From NCBI GenBank assembly GCA_035650495.1, contig DASRHK010000087.1, positions 1-18,933 of the forward strand: a DNA stretch of 18,933 bases, written 5' to 3'. The stretch is from DASRHK01 sp035650495. GTDB lineage: Bacteria; Pseudomonadota; Gammaproteobacteria; Nevskiales; Nevskiaceae. Of the stretch, positions 7,258 through 15,024 are shown one piece after another (the first letter of the stretch is position 1; every line of letters begins with the position of its first letter). The position numbers were made by a program, and so were the translations under genes. The notes under the pieces were generated by a model, which ran no database searches, was not told where the DNA came from, and worked only from the letters and a program-made list of their open reading frames with translations.

Positions 7258-7485
7258 TTATTGCTGCGACGTGCCGCTGGTGCTGGAAGAGCTGCTCTTC
7301 TTGTGATGATGCGAGCGCTTGTGCGCGTGCTTCTTGTGCTTGGACTTCTGCGACGAGTTGTCCTGCGTCTGCGACATCGACGAGCCGCCCATGCTGTCGG
7401 TCGTGCTGCTGGTGTTGTTGTGCGCGGCGAAAGCCGGCGAGGCGGCGAGCAGGGTGATGACGACAGCGGCGATCGTGGTTTTCAT
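7258..7485 (-). CDS. Small secreted Ser/His/Lys-rich protein, function unknown
   Basis: The product is 75 residues and I do not recognise a family. The first 20 residues, MKTTIAAVVITLLAASPAFA, are a good Sec signal peptide with an AFA|A cleavage site. The mature part is about 55 residues of low complexity: a Ser/Thr/Asn/Met-rich stretch, then a basic His/Lys cluster (KHKKHAHKRSHHHKK), then a Ser run. It has no cysteine and no further membrane segment. I chose the ATG at 7485 because GAGG lies 6 nt upstream and a signal peptide follows; the longer upstream frame reads into lgt. A TATAAT at 7524-7519 and a terminator at 7227-7173 suggest a monocistronic gene. Metal or polyanion binding by the basic/His cluster is a guess. 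Confidence 0.75.
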   Translation of the reverse strand: MKTTIAAVVITLLAASPAFAAHNNTSSTTDSMGGSSMSQTQDNSSQKSKHKKHAHKRSHHHKKSSSSSTSGTSQQ

Positions 7486-7518
7486 GGAATTCCTCGAGGG
7501 TGGGGGAAGCGGGCGGGC

Positions 7519-7526
7519 ATTATAAT
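7519..7526. promoter_or_regulatory. Palindromic ATTATAAT: candidate -10 box for both divergent genes
   Basis: ATTATAAT is its own reverse complement, so each strand carries a perfect TATAAT. Leftwards it lies about 34 nt before the ATG of the small secreted gene, a normal distance. Rightwards it ends 8 nt before the lgt ATG, so transcription would begin at or next to the start codon. No good -35 hexamer is visible for either direction. Confidence 0.5.
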
Positions 7527-7534
7527 CACCTCCC

Positions 7535-8338
7535 ATGCTCGTCCACCCCAATTTCGATCCGGTCGCGGTGCGGATCGGTCCGCTCGCCGTGCACTGGTAC
7601 GGCCTCATGTACCTGCTCGGCTTCTGGGGCTCCTGGTATCTCGGGACAATCCGGGCGCGCTATCCGCACGTGAACTGGTCGCGCGAGCGCCTCGGCGATT
7701 TCGTCTTCTACGTCGTGCTCGGCGTCATCCTCGGCGGGCGCATCGGCTACACGTTCTTCTACAACTTCGACGGCTTCCTGCAGGATCCGACGGTGATCTT
7801 CCGCATCTGGGAAGGCGGCATGTCGTTCCACGGCGGGCTCTCCGGCGTGCTGATCGCGATGACGCTGTTCGCCTGGAAACAGCATCTGGCATTGCTCGAC
7901 GTCTGGGATTTCGGCGCGGTGATCGTGCCGTTCGGATTGTTCACCGGCCGCATCGGCAACTTCATCAACGGCGAGCTCTGGGGCGCGCCGACCAACATGC
8001 CGTGGGGCATGGTGTTCCCGCGCGCAGGTCCCGAGACCCGTCATCCGACGATGCTCTACGAAGCGGGCCTCGAAGGACTCGCGATGCTGGTGATCCTCTG
8101 GATCTACGCCCGCAAGCCGCGTCCGCGCGGCGCAGCGTCGGCGCTGTTCCTGCTGCTCTACGCGTGCTTCCGCACGCTGGTGGAGTTCGTGCGCTTGCCC
8201 GACGCGCAGATCGGCTATCTGTTCGGCACGAGCTGGATCACGATGGGCATGGTGCTGTGCGTGCCGATGTGGATCGCCGGCGGCATCATGTGGTGGTGGG
8301 CGCATCACGGCCACCACCCGGTGCCCGCGAAAGCCTGA
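7535..8338 (+). CDS. lgt: Prolipoprotein diacylglyceryl transferase
   Basis: This inner-membrane enzyme transfers diacylglyceryl from phosphatidylglycerol to the lipobox cysteine of prolipoproteins, the first step of lipoprotein maturation. The product is 267 residues with about seven membrane segments. The N-terminal HWYGLMYLLGF, GGRIGY at 68-72, SFHGGLSG with H99, and the family signature GRIGNFINGELWG at 138-150 (R139, E147) are all present. Later come RHPTMLYEA and RLPDAQ. The ATG at 7535 gives the normal family N-terminus, but no Shine-Dalgarno sequence precedes it. A perfect TATAAT lies 8 nt upstream, so the message may be leaderless. It is followed by thyA after 11 nt. A lipoprotein substrate candidate is encoded at 17060-17647. 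Confidence 0.96.
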   Translation: MLVHPNFDPVAVRIGPLAVHWYGLMYLLGFWGSWYLGTIRARYPHVNWSRERLGDFVFYVVLGVILGGRIGYTFFYNFDGFLQDPTVIFRIWEGGMSFHGGLSGVLIAMTLFAWKQHLALLDVWDFGAVIVPFGLFTGRIGNFINGELWGAPTNMPWGMVFPRAGPETRHPTMLYEAGLEGLAMLVILWIYARKPRPRGAASALFLLLYACFRTLVEFVRLPDAQIGYLFGTSWITMGMVLCVPMWIAGGIMWWWAHHGHHPVPAKA

Positions 8339-8349
8339 GGAGGTTCCCG

Positions 8350-9144
8350 ATGCGCCAATACCTCGACCTCATGCGCCACGTGCTGGAGAACGGCGCGGCG
8401 AAGTCCGATCGCACCGGCACCGGCACGCTGTCGGTGTTCGGCCATCAGATGCGCTTCGACCTGTCGCAAGGCTTCCCGCTGCTGACGACGAAGAAGCTGC
8501 ACACGAAATCGATCGTGCACGAGCTGCTGTGGTTCCTGAAGGGCAGCAGCAACGTGAAATACCTGCGCGACAACGGCGTGACGATCTGGGACGAATGGGC
8601 CGACGAGAACGGCGAGCTCGGGCCGGTCTACGGTGTGCAGTGGCGGTCGTGGCCCACCGCCGACGGCCGCCACATCGACCAGATGCAGCTCCTGCTCGAC
8701 CAGATCAAGGGCAATCCGGATTCGCGGCGCCTCATCGTCTCGGCGTGGAACGTCGGCGAGCTCGAAGAGATGGCGCTGCCGCCGTGCCATCTGCTGTTCC
8801 AGTTCTACGTCGCCAACGGCCGGCTCTCGTGCCAGCTGTATCAGCGCTCGTGCGACATCTTCCTCGGCGTGCCATTCAACATCGCGAGCTATGCGCTGTT
8901 GACGATGATGATCGCGCAGGTCTGCGATCTGAAGCCGGGCGATTTCGTCTGGACCGGCGGCGATTGCCATCTCTACACGAATCATCTCGAGCAGGCGCGC
9001 GAGCAGCTGTCGCGCTCGCCGCGCAAGCTGCCGACGCTGGCGCTCAACCCCGACGTGAAGGATCTCTTCGCGTTCAAGTTCGACGACTTCAAGCTCGCCG
9101 ACTACGACCCGCACCCGCACATCAAAGCGCCGGTCGCGGTGTGA
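8350..9144 (+). CDS. thyA: Thymidylate synthase
   Basis: This enzyme methylates dUMP to dTMP using methylene-tetrahydrofolate. The product is 264 residues, identical in length to the E. coli enzyme. Catalytic C146 lies in LPPCHLLFQFYV. R21 (SDRTGTGT), R166 and D169 (YQRSCDI) and N177 (FNIASYA) sit at the expected places, and the C-terminus ends with the mobile tail IKAPVAV. The ATG at 8350 has GAGGAGG 6 nt upstream, overlapping the end of lgt. The stop overlaps the folA GTG as GTGA. The next gene regenerates tetrahydrofolate from the dihydrofolate this enzyme releases, so the two work as a cycle. Confidence 0.98.
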   Translation: MRQYLDLMRHVLENGAAKSDRTGTGTLSVFGHQMRFDLSQGFPLLTTKKLHTKSIVHELLWFLKGSSNVKYLRDNGVTIWDEWADENGELGPVYGVQWRSWPTADGRHIDQMQLLLDQIKGNPDSRRLIVSAWNVGELEEMALPPCHLLFQFYVANGRLSCQLYQRSCDIFLGVPFNIASYALLTMMIAQVCDLKPGDFVWTGGDCHLYTNHLEQAREQLSRSPRKLPTLALNPDVKDLFAFKFDDFKLADYDPHPHIKAPVAV

Positions 9145-9626
9145 CCCACGTCAGCCTCGTCGTCGCGATGGACGAGAACCGTCTCATCGGCGTCGACGGC
9201 GGATTGCCGTGGAAGCTGTCGAGCGACCTGAAGCACTTCAAGCGCCTCACGGTCGGCAAGATCATCCTGATGGGCCGCAGGACCTGGGACTCGCTCGGAC
9301 GGCCCTTGCCTGAGCGCGAGAATTGGGTGCTCACGCGCGACGCCTCGTTCGCCGCCCCGGGCGCACGTGTGTTCACGCGGATCGATGACGCGCTCGCCGC
9401 AGCCGGCGATCGCGAGCTGATGGTGATCGGCGGTGCTGAGCTGTATCGGCAGGCGCTGCCGATCGCCAACCGCATCTTCCTCACCCGCGTGCACGCGAAG
9501 CTCACGGGCGATACGTGGTTCCCTGAGCTCGACGCGTCGCACTGGCGCGAGACCGCGCGCGAGGACCATCCCGCCGACGAGCGCCACGCGCACGCTTACA
9601 GCTTCCTCACGCTGGAACGGAAGTGA
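9141..9626 (+). CDS. folA: Dihydrofolate reductase
   Basis: This enzyme reduces dihydrofolate to tetrahydrofolate with NADPH and sustains the thymidylate cycle with ThyA. The product is 161 residues. Substrate-site features are VVAMDENRLIGVDGGLPW (W24) and D29 in SSDLKHF, equivalent to E. coli D27. The cofactor motif MGRRTWDSLGRPLPER is at 44-59, VIGGAELY at 95-102 with the Gly-Gly pair, and GDTWFPE at 123-129. I place the start at the GTG at 9141, overlapping the thyA stop as GTGA. The next candidate, an ATG at 9168, would delete the first beta strand. The stop overlaps the next gene in the same GTGA manner. Confidence 0.97.
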   Translation: MTHVSLVVAMDENRLIGVDGGLPWKLSSDLKHFKRLTVGKIILMGRRTWDSLGRPLPERENWVLTRDASFAAPGARVFTRIDDALAAAGDRELMVIGGAELYRQALPIANRIFLTRVHAKLTGDTWFPELDASHWRETAREDHPADERHAHAYSFLTLERK

Positions 9627-10873
9627 CCCGATTCGCGATGCGGACGCTGATCGGCGTCCTGCTCCTGATCCGCTGCGCGATCGCCGACGACTTCCCGGTG
9701 ATCAAGACGATCGACTTCGAGGGCAACGACACCACGCAGCCGAAAGTGATGCTGCGCGAGATGAAGCTGCGCGTCGGTGATGCCGCCGATCCGGCGGCGA
9801 TCGAGCGCGATCGGCAGGCGATCCTCGATCTCGGACTGTTCCGCTGGGTGAGCATCCATCAGGAGCGTACCGAGGGCGGCATCCATCTGGTCGTCTCGGT
9901 GCGCGAGAAGTACTACATCCTTCCGTATCCGCGACTGTCGGGGAACACCGATCTGCAGTACGGCTACGGCGCGGAGCTGCGCTGGAACAACATCCTCGGC
10001 TTGAACCACAGCCTGCGCACGCTGATCTCGCGCTCGAATCTCAAGCGCGAAGGTTACGGCTTGCAGACGACCTACCTCGCGGACTACTACGCGCCGTTTG
10101 TGTTCGACACGCCGTACAACGTCGAGCTCACCGGCCAGCACGTGCTGGCGCCGGTGACCGGCACGCTGTCGTACAACGAGTCATTCGATTACGGACAGGT
10201 GCTGCTCACGCGCCATCTCGGCGGCCGCGCGGCGAGCCAGGGCTGGAACGTCGGCGGCGGCGTGTTGTGGCAGAACGAGGATCGCTGGGGCGACGAGGCG
10301 CCGCCTCGCTATGGGCACGCCACCGCGGTGGTCGGCGTCGCGACCTACCGCGACGTGCGCTTCAACGTGTACAGCGAGGAAGGCGTTTCCTACGGGACGC
10401 GCGTGGAAGCCGCGCTGAAGGACGTCGGCTCCGATTACAACTATTCCAGCGTCACTGCGTTCTGGACGCGCTATCTGCACGTGGGTGAAAAGCCGCATCA
10501 GAGCCTCCATCTGCAAGCCGACACCGGCGCGTTCTTCAACGGGCCCGGCGTGGACGGCGGACATTTCAATCTCGGCGGCTCGAGCACGATGCACGGCTAC
10601 AAGCGCTACTCGCTCCAGGGCGACGCCTATTACCACCTCGCCGCGACGTTCCTGCGCCCGGTCGGTTGGGACTTCTTCCGCCCCGAAGTGATCCTCGAAG
10701 CCGGCAACGTGTTCGACGAGGCGCGCGACGCCTCGCTCAGCGAGATTCACTGGAGCCTCGGCGTCGGCGCGCGATTGCGCATCTCGTGGTTCGTCAATTT
10801 CGAGATGGAAGCGGGCGTCGCGCTGCCGATCGGCAGCGGCCGTCACCTGCGCTTCTTCGGCGGCAAGGTTTGA
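9623..10873 (+). CDS. Omp85-superfamily outer-membrane protein with one POTRA domain
   Basis: The predicted product is a 416-residue outer-membrane barrel related to BamA/TamA. A short hydrophobic signal peptide covers about 1-21 and is followed by a single POTRA-like domain at about 24-97: VIKTIDFEGNDTTQPKVM, then AIERDRQAILDLGLFRWV. The remainder, about 100-416, is rich in alternating aromatic/polar barrel strands. The conserved Omp85 loop-6 element appears as GGSSTMHGYKRYSLQGD with HGY at 324-326, where the usual motif is RGF/RGY. The start is either the GTG at 9623, overlapping the folA stop as GTGA, or the ATG at 9638, which gives a tighter signal peptide. The role is unknown; with one POTRA domain it is not BamA itself. 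Confidence 0.85.
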   Translation: MTRFAMRTLIGVLLLIRCAIADDFPVIKTIDFEGNDTTQPKVMLREMKLRVGDAADPAAIERDRQAILDLGLFRWVSIHQERTEGGIHLVVSVREKYYILPYPRLSGNTDLQYGYGAELRWNNILGLNHSLRTLISRSNLKREGYGLQTTYLADYYAPFVFDTPYNVELTGQHVLAPVTGTLSYNESFDYGQVLLTRHLGGRAASQGWNVGGGVLWQNEDRWGDEAPPRYGHATAVVGVATYRDVRFNVYSEEGVSYGTRVEAALKDVGSDYNYSSVTAFWTRYLHVGEKPHQSLHLQADTGAFFNGPGVDGGHFNLGGSSTMHGYKRYSLQGDAYYHLAATFLRPVGWDFFRPEVILEAGNVFDEARDASLSEIHWSLGVGARLRISWFVNFEMEAGVALPIGSGRHLRFFGGKV

Positions 10874-10899
10874 TCGCGCCCGCGCGATCGGCGTATAAA
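10870..10899 (+). promoter_or_regulatory. Candidate sigma70 promoter for the acyl-CoA-binding protein gene
   Basis: TTGATC at 10870-10875 and TATAAA at 10894-10899 are separated by 18 bp. They lie 29 nt upstream of the GTG start of the next gene. Both hexamers are imperfect but well spaced, and the -35 overlaps the end of the Omp85 gene. Confidence 0.45.
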
Positions 10900-10927
10900 T
10901 CGGCACTCAAGGCAAAGGGAGAAGACC

Positions 10928-11191
10928 GTGGCCGATTCCAAGGCGTTCGAGCAGGCGCAGAAAGACGTCAAGACGCTGACCAAGCGTCCGGGCAACGACG
11001 ACATGCTGTTCCTCTACGCGCATTACAAGCAGGCGAGCGAAGGTGATGTGTCGGGCAGCCGTCCCGGCATGCTCGACATGGTCGGTCGCGCGAAGTACGA
11101 CGCGTGGGCGAAGCTCAAAGGCACGTCGAAAGACGCCGCGATGCAGAAGTACGTCGACAAGGTCGGCGCTTTGCTCAAGACGCACAAGTAG
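10928..11191 (+). CDS. Acyl-CoA-binding protein
   Basis: This is a small cytosolic four-helix protein that binds long-chain acyl-CoA esters and buffers or delivers them. The product is 87 residues, the full length of the family. The signature LYAHYKQASEGD at 29-40 is followed by RPGMLDMVGRAKYDAW and KLKGTSKDAAMQKYVDKV. The ligand residues known from the eukaryotic protein are all present: Y30, Y33, K34, K56 and Y75. The GTG at 10928 has GGGAGAAG about 4 nt upstream, which supports this start. Its last 17 bases overlap the 3' end of the convergent histidine kinase gene. The family is patchy in bacteria. Confidence 0.95.
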   Translation: MADSKAFEQAQKDVKTLTKRPGNDDMLFLYAHYKQASEGDVSGSRPGMLDMVGRAKYDAWAKLKGTSKDAAMQKYVDKVGALLKTHK

Positions 11192-12488
11192 CCGGCAACC
11201 AGATGCGGACTTCGAGTCCGCCGCCGTCGCGATTCTCCAGCGCGAGCCGGCCGCCATGCGCCTCGACGATCTCGCGGCACAGCGCGAGGCCCAGTCCGGT
11301 CCCTGACGGCTTGGTCGTGTAGAACGGCAGCAGCGCGTTCTTCAGCACCGCTTCGCTCATGCCTGTGCCGCGATCCAGCACGCGCAGCTGCATGCCGCCG
11401 GCGACCGCGTCGATGCGCAGCGCGACGTCGTCGCCGCCCGATCCGGATTCGTGCGCGTTCTTGATGAGGTTGATGAGCACCTGCTGCATCTGGCCGGCGT
11501 CGAAGCTCACGGCGAGCGTCGGCGCCGCGCCCTCGAGCTTGAACGACGTCGCGCTGCGCAGCCGGTCGAGGAATCCGCTCCACTCGATCAGCTCCGGGCG
11601 CGGCAGCGGCAGCTTGGCGAAGCTCGCGTAGCCGTCGAGGAATTGCTTGAGCCGCGCTGCGCGCTCGCCGATCGCCGACAGCGCGCCGTCGAGACGATCG
11701 TTCTCGCCTCGCGCCGCCAGCGTGCGCGCCGAGTGCGCGAGCGAGGAGATCGGCGCCAGCGAATTGTTCAGCTCGTGGCTGATCACGCGGATCACTTTCT
11801 TCCAGGTCGCGAGCTCCTGGCGCGTGAGCTCGCGCGTGAGGCGCTGGATGAGATACAGATCGTGCGGCTGCGTGTTCAGCGCGAAGCCGTTGTGCGAGAC
11901 CTGGAAGACCTCGGTCTCGCCGTTCTCGCCGACGGTGACGAGGCGATCCTGTCCCGACAGCACGGCCTCGCGCAACGCAGCTGGCGCGGCGGCGACGACG
12001 TCGGCGAGCTTGCGTCCTTCGATCTTGCCGGCGCCGCCGAACTGCTGGCGCGCCGCGGCGTTGGTGTAGATGACGCGGCCGCCCGGATCGGTGAGGACCA
12101 GCGCGAGCGGCGTCGACTGGATCACCGTGTCGAGCAAGAGCTCGCGCTGATAAAGATTTTGCCGCTCGCGGCGCAGGATCTCGCCGACCGTGTTGTACAG
12201 CTTCACCAGCTCGCCGAGCTCGTCGCTGCGGTCGGCTGCGATCGACAGGCTGAAGTCGCCTTCGCGCAGGCCGCGGATGCCGTCGGCCAGCACGCCGATC
12301 AGTCGATTCATCGGCTGGGTCAGCAGCCGCAGCAGCGCGAGCGCGAGCAGCATCGCGATCGGGAGCGTTGCCAGCGCAGCGACGATCGTCGATTCGAACA
12401 GGGGTGAGGCTGCCGCCACCAGCGCGAGCGTGGCCAGCACGATGCCGGCGACCAGCGCCGCAAGCCGTGCCTCGAGGGAAACCTTCAT
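11175..12488 (-). CDS. Membrane-bound sensor histidine kinase (HAMP-PAS-HisKA-HATPase)
   Basis: This is the sensor of the two-component system formed with the response regulator upstream. The product is 437 residues. Two hydrophobic segments at about 9-27 and 33-55 have almost no loop between them, so little of the protein reaches the periplasm. A HAMP-like linker follows at about 56-108 (QPMNRLIGVLADGIRGLREG). A PAS domain at about 115-215 contains TPLALVLTDPGGRVIYTNAAA. The phosphoacceptor is H238 in VISHELNNSLAP. The ATP-binding domain shows N344 (NLIKNAHES), DRGTGM at 372-377, FYTTK and GTGLGLALCREIVEAHGG. This fits the NtrY/AtoS-like kinases that pair with sigma54 activators. The ATG at 12488 overlaps the regulator stop as ATGA. 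Confidence 0.93.
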   Translation of the reverse strand: MKVSLEARLAALVAGIVLATLALVAAASPLFESTIVAALATLPIAMLLALALLRLLTQPMNRLIGVLADGIRGLREGDFSLSIAADRSDELGELVKLYNTVGEILRRERQNLYQRELLLDTVIQSTPLALVLTDPGGRVIYTNAAARQQFGGAGKIEGRKLADVVAAAPAALREAVLSGQDRLVTVGENGETEVFQVSHNGFALNTQPHDLYLIQRLTRELTRQELATWKKVIRVISHELNNSLAPISSLAHSARTLAARGENDRLDGALSAIGERAARLKQFLDGYASFAKLPLPRPELIEWSGFLDRLRSATSFKLEGAAPTLAVSFDAGQMQQVLINLIKNAHESGSGGDDVALRIDAVAGGMQLRVLDRGTGMSEAVLKNALLPFYTTKPSGTGLGLALCREIVEAHGGRLALENRDGGGLEVRIWLPATCAS

Positions 12489-13822
12489 TGCGGGATGTCG
12501 ATCCCGAATTTTTCCATGCGTCGATAGAGCGCCTGCCGCGACAGGCCGAGCTCGCGCGCCGCGGCCGCGACGACGCCGCCGTGACGGGCGAGCAGGCGCT
12601 CGATGGTGTCCTTGTCGGGCTCCTCGAGCGGCCTGGGCTCGACGATGGCGCCCGCGAGACCGAGATCGGCTGCGGTGATCTCCGCCGACGTTGCGAGCAG
12701 GCATGCGCGGCGGATGCAGTTCTGCAGCTCGCGCACGTTCCCCGGCCAGACGTAAGTCTCGAGCGCGTCGACGGCTCCGCTCGAGAGGCGATGCGCGTTG
12801 TCGACGAACGAGCGTGCGAGCGGAGCGACGTCCTCGGAGCGATCGGCGAGCGCCGGCACCTTGAGCTCGATCACGTTCAGGCGATAGAACAGGTCTTCGC
12901 GGAACTGCCCGGCCTTGATCGCCTGCCGCAGGTCGACGTTGGTCGCCGCGATCACGCGCACTTTCACGCTGCGCGTCTGCGTGCTGCCGAGGCGCTCGAA
13001 CTGGCCGGTCTGCAGCGTGCGCAGCAGCTTCACCTGGCCGTCGAGCGACAGCGTCGCGATCTCGTCGAGGAAGAGCGTGCCGCCGTCGGCCGCCTCGAAG
13101 CGTCCCGCGCGCGCCTTGTTGGCGCCGGTGTAGGCGCCCGCTTCGGCGCCGAACAGCTCCGCGCTGACCAGCTCCGCGGGCAGGGCGCCCAGGTGCACGC
13201 GCACGAACGGGCCGTCGCGCACCGCTGAATTGCGCTGCACGATCTCGGCGATCTTCTCCTTGCCGGAGCCGCTCGGGCCGGTGATCAGCACGGGCACATC
13301 GGCCTTGGCGACGCGGCAGGCGATCGCCACCACTTCGTGCATCGCGTCGCTCTCGTAGACGACGCCGCACAAGTCGTACTGCGTCGTCAGCTGCGTGCGT
13401 GCGCGCGATCGCGTCAGCACGACGCGGCGGTTCGCGGTGCGCGCCTTGCGCAGCGCGAGCAGGTTCTTGACGCTGGTCGCGAGCTTGTCGTCGTCCCAGG
13501 GCTTGGACAGGTAGTCGGCCGCGCCCGATTTCACCAGCTCGATCGCCGTCTCCAGATGTGTCCACGCGGTGAGCAGGATGATCGGCAGGTCGGGATCGCG
13601 CGCGCGAAGCTCGCGGAACAGCGCGACGCCTTCGTCGCCGGAGGTCGTGTCGGCGGCGAAGTTCATGTCCTGGATGACGAGGTCGATCGGCTCGCGTTCG
13701 ACACAGGCGATCGCGTCGGCGGGCGAGGATGCGCAGATCGTCTGCAGGTCGTGCAGCGACAGCATCAGCTCGAGCGCCGATTGCACGGCGCGGTTGTCGT
13801 CGGCGATCAGCACCTTCCCCAC
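12485..13822 (-). CDS. Sigma54-type (NtrC family) response regulator
   Basis: The product is 445 residues with the three NtrC-family domains. The receiver (about 3-120) has acidic D8/D9, phosphoacceptor D52 (VIQDMNF), T85 and K107. The AAA+ domain (about 150-380) has Walker A GPSGSGKE at 182-189, the sigma54-contact loop GAYTGA at 229-234 in place of GAFTGA, Walker B GGTLFLDE at 247-254, and RVIAATN, FREDLFYRLNV and WPGNVRELQN. A Fis-type helix-turn-helix is at the C-terminus (AAAARELGLSRQALYRRM). The GTG at 13822 has GGGGAG 9 nt upstream. It should activate sigma54 promoters on phosphorylation by the kinase; autoregulation of the adjacent ABC genes is plausible inference. No sigma54 promoter was found nearby. 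Confidence 0.94.
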   Translation of the reverse strand: MGKVLIADDNRAVQSALELMLSLHDLQTICASSPADAIACVEREPIDLVIQDMNFAADTTSGDEGVALFRELRARDPDLPIILLTAWTHLETAIELVKSGAADYLSKPWDDDKLATSVKNLLALRKARTANRRVVLTRSRARTQLTTQYDLCGVVYESDAMHEVVAIACRVAKADVPVLITGPSGSGKEKIAEIVQRNSAVRDGPFVRVHLGALPAELVSAELFGAEAGAYTGANKARAGRFEAADGGTLFLDEIATLSLDGQVKLLRTLQTGQFERLGSTQTRSVKVRVIAATNVDLRQAIKAGQFREDLFYRLNVIELKVPALADRSEDVAPLARSFVDNAHRLSSGAVDALETYVWPGNVRELQNCIRRACLLATSAEITAADLGLAGAIVEPRPLEEPDKDTIERLLARHGGVVAAAARELGLSRQALYRRMEKFGIDIPQ

Positions 13823-13825
13823 GCG

Positions 13826-15022
13826 TCAGGCTCCCCGGGTCGCGACTGCGGGCGGCACTGCGGCGGCTCGCAGTGCGGGACCGAGCACCGCGGCTTGTCC
13901 CAGCGCGTAGAGCAGCAGCACGCCCGCGGGCAGAAAATACCAGCCCAGCGGCGCGACTGCGTAGTGCGCGATCAGCCAGCGGTTCAGGCCGATCGCGAGC
14001 AGGCCGCCGATCGCGACGCCGCCGCTCGTGATCAGGAAGTTCTCGCGCATGAAGTGCTGCAGGATGTCGCCGCGACTGGCGCCGAGCGCGCGACGCGTGC
14101 CGATCTGCTGGACGCGGCTCGCGACCCAGAAGGCCGCGGTGCCGCCGATCCCGAGCGCGGTGATGAACAAGAGCGCGCCGATGAGCCCGCCCAGCACGGT
14201 GACCACGGTGCGCTGGCCGCGATAACCGTCGGCGCGGATCTCGCCGTACGAGCGCACCGGATCGAGGATGCGCGAGGGATTCACCGCGAGCAGCGTGGGT
14301 GCGACGCGTGCGGCGACGTTATCGCGAGTCCCCGGCTGGGTGCGGATCAGGTAGAACGCCTCGGGCAAGTGGATGCGCGCAGCGATCAGCAGCGAGTTCT
14401 CGTGCATGTCGTTGCGCGGCCACGCGGACTGCAGCCGATCCACCATGCCGACGATCGTGAGCGGCGGGTTGATGCGCGAGTAGACCTGCTTGCCGATCGG
14501 CGACTCGCCGGGGAACAGGATCGCGGCGAGCGATCGACTGATCAGCGCGGTGGTGACGGCGCCGTGCAGCGTCGAGTCGATGTCGCCGACGTCGGCTTCG
14601 ACGAGGCTGCGGCCTTCGGCCAGCGCGACGCCGAACGCCGGCGGCAAGGTCTGATCGCCGTAGTAGAGCGCGGTGTGGACCGCAGGACCGGACGCGCCGA
14701 GCGGCTTCGCGCCCACGCCCGTGCGCCAGCCTTCTTCGCCCAGGGGCAGCGCGTTCACGCGCGACGCAGACGCGACCCCCGGCAGCGCGCGCAACGCGGC
14801 GAGATCGGCGTTCGATTGCGCGGGCGAGATTGCGCTGCCATCGAGCGGCAGCGTGTGCACGCTGAGCAGATTGGGCTCGTCGAGACCGCTCGGGCGCAGC
14901 ATCTGATTGAGCTGGTCGCTGGCGATCGAGCCGGCGTTGACCACGATCGCGAGCGTCAGCGCGACCTGGCCGGCGAGCAGCATGGGTCCGATCCGCGCGC
15001 GCATCGCCGGTTGCGCTTTCAT
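13826..15022 (-). CDS. FtsX/MacB-type ABC permease, second subunit
   Basis: This is the second of two tandem type VII (MacB-like) permeases. The product is 398 residues. One membrane segment lies near the N-terminus (about 11-29, MLLAGQVALTLAIVVNAGS) and is followed by a large periplasmic MacB-like domain at about 32-265. Three C-terminal segments form the FtsX-like domain, including TVLGGLIGALLFITALGIGG and the cytoplasmic coupling motif IGTRRALGASRGDIL. The ATG at 15022 is 2 nt after the stop of the first permease; a further ATG six codons in is an alternative. The N-terminus looks like the second half of a duplicated permease, so the pair probably forms a heterodimer. The regulator gene follows after 3 nt. 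Confidence 0.9.
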   Translation of the reverse strand: MKAQPAMRARIGPMLLAGQVALTLAIVVNAGSIASDQLNQMLRPSGLDEPNLLSVHTLPLDGSAISPAQSNADLAALRALPGVASASRVNALPLGEEGWRTGVGAKPLGASGPAVHTALYYGDQTLPPAFGVALAEGRSLVEADVGDIDSTLHGAVTTALISRSLAAILFPGESPIGKQVYSRINPPLTIVGMVDRLQSAWPRNDMHENSLLIAARIHLPEAFYLIRTQPGTRDNVAARVAPTLLAVNPSRILDPVRSYGEIRADGYRGQRTVVTVLGGLIGALLFITALGIGGTAAFWVASRVQQIGTRRALGASRGDILQHFMRENFLITSGGVAIGGLLAIGLNRWLIAHYAVAPLGWYFLPAGVLLLYALGQAAVLGPALRAAAVPPAVATRGA

Positions 15023-15024
15023 CG

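Noticed and set aside
7168..9144. A 658-codon open frame running through lgt into thyA
   Set aside because: Only the part from 8350 has thymidylate synthase similarity. The rest is a high-GC shadow of lgt in another frame.
12489..13565. N-terminal extension of the histidine kinase frame
   Set aside because: It is Arg/Ala/Gly-rich and lies in another frame of the response regulator gene. The kinase starts at 12488 with an ATGA overlap and two membrane segments.
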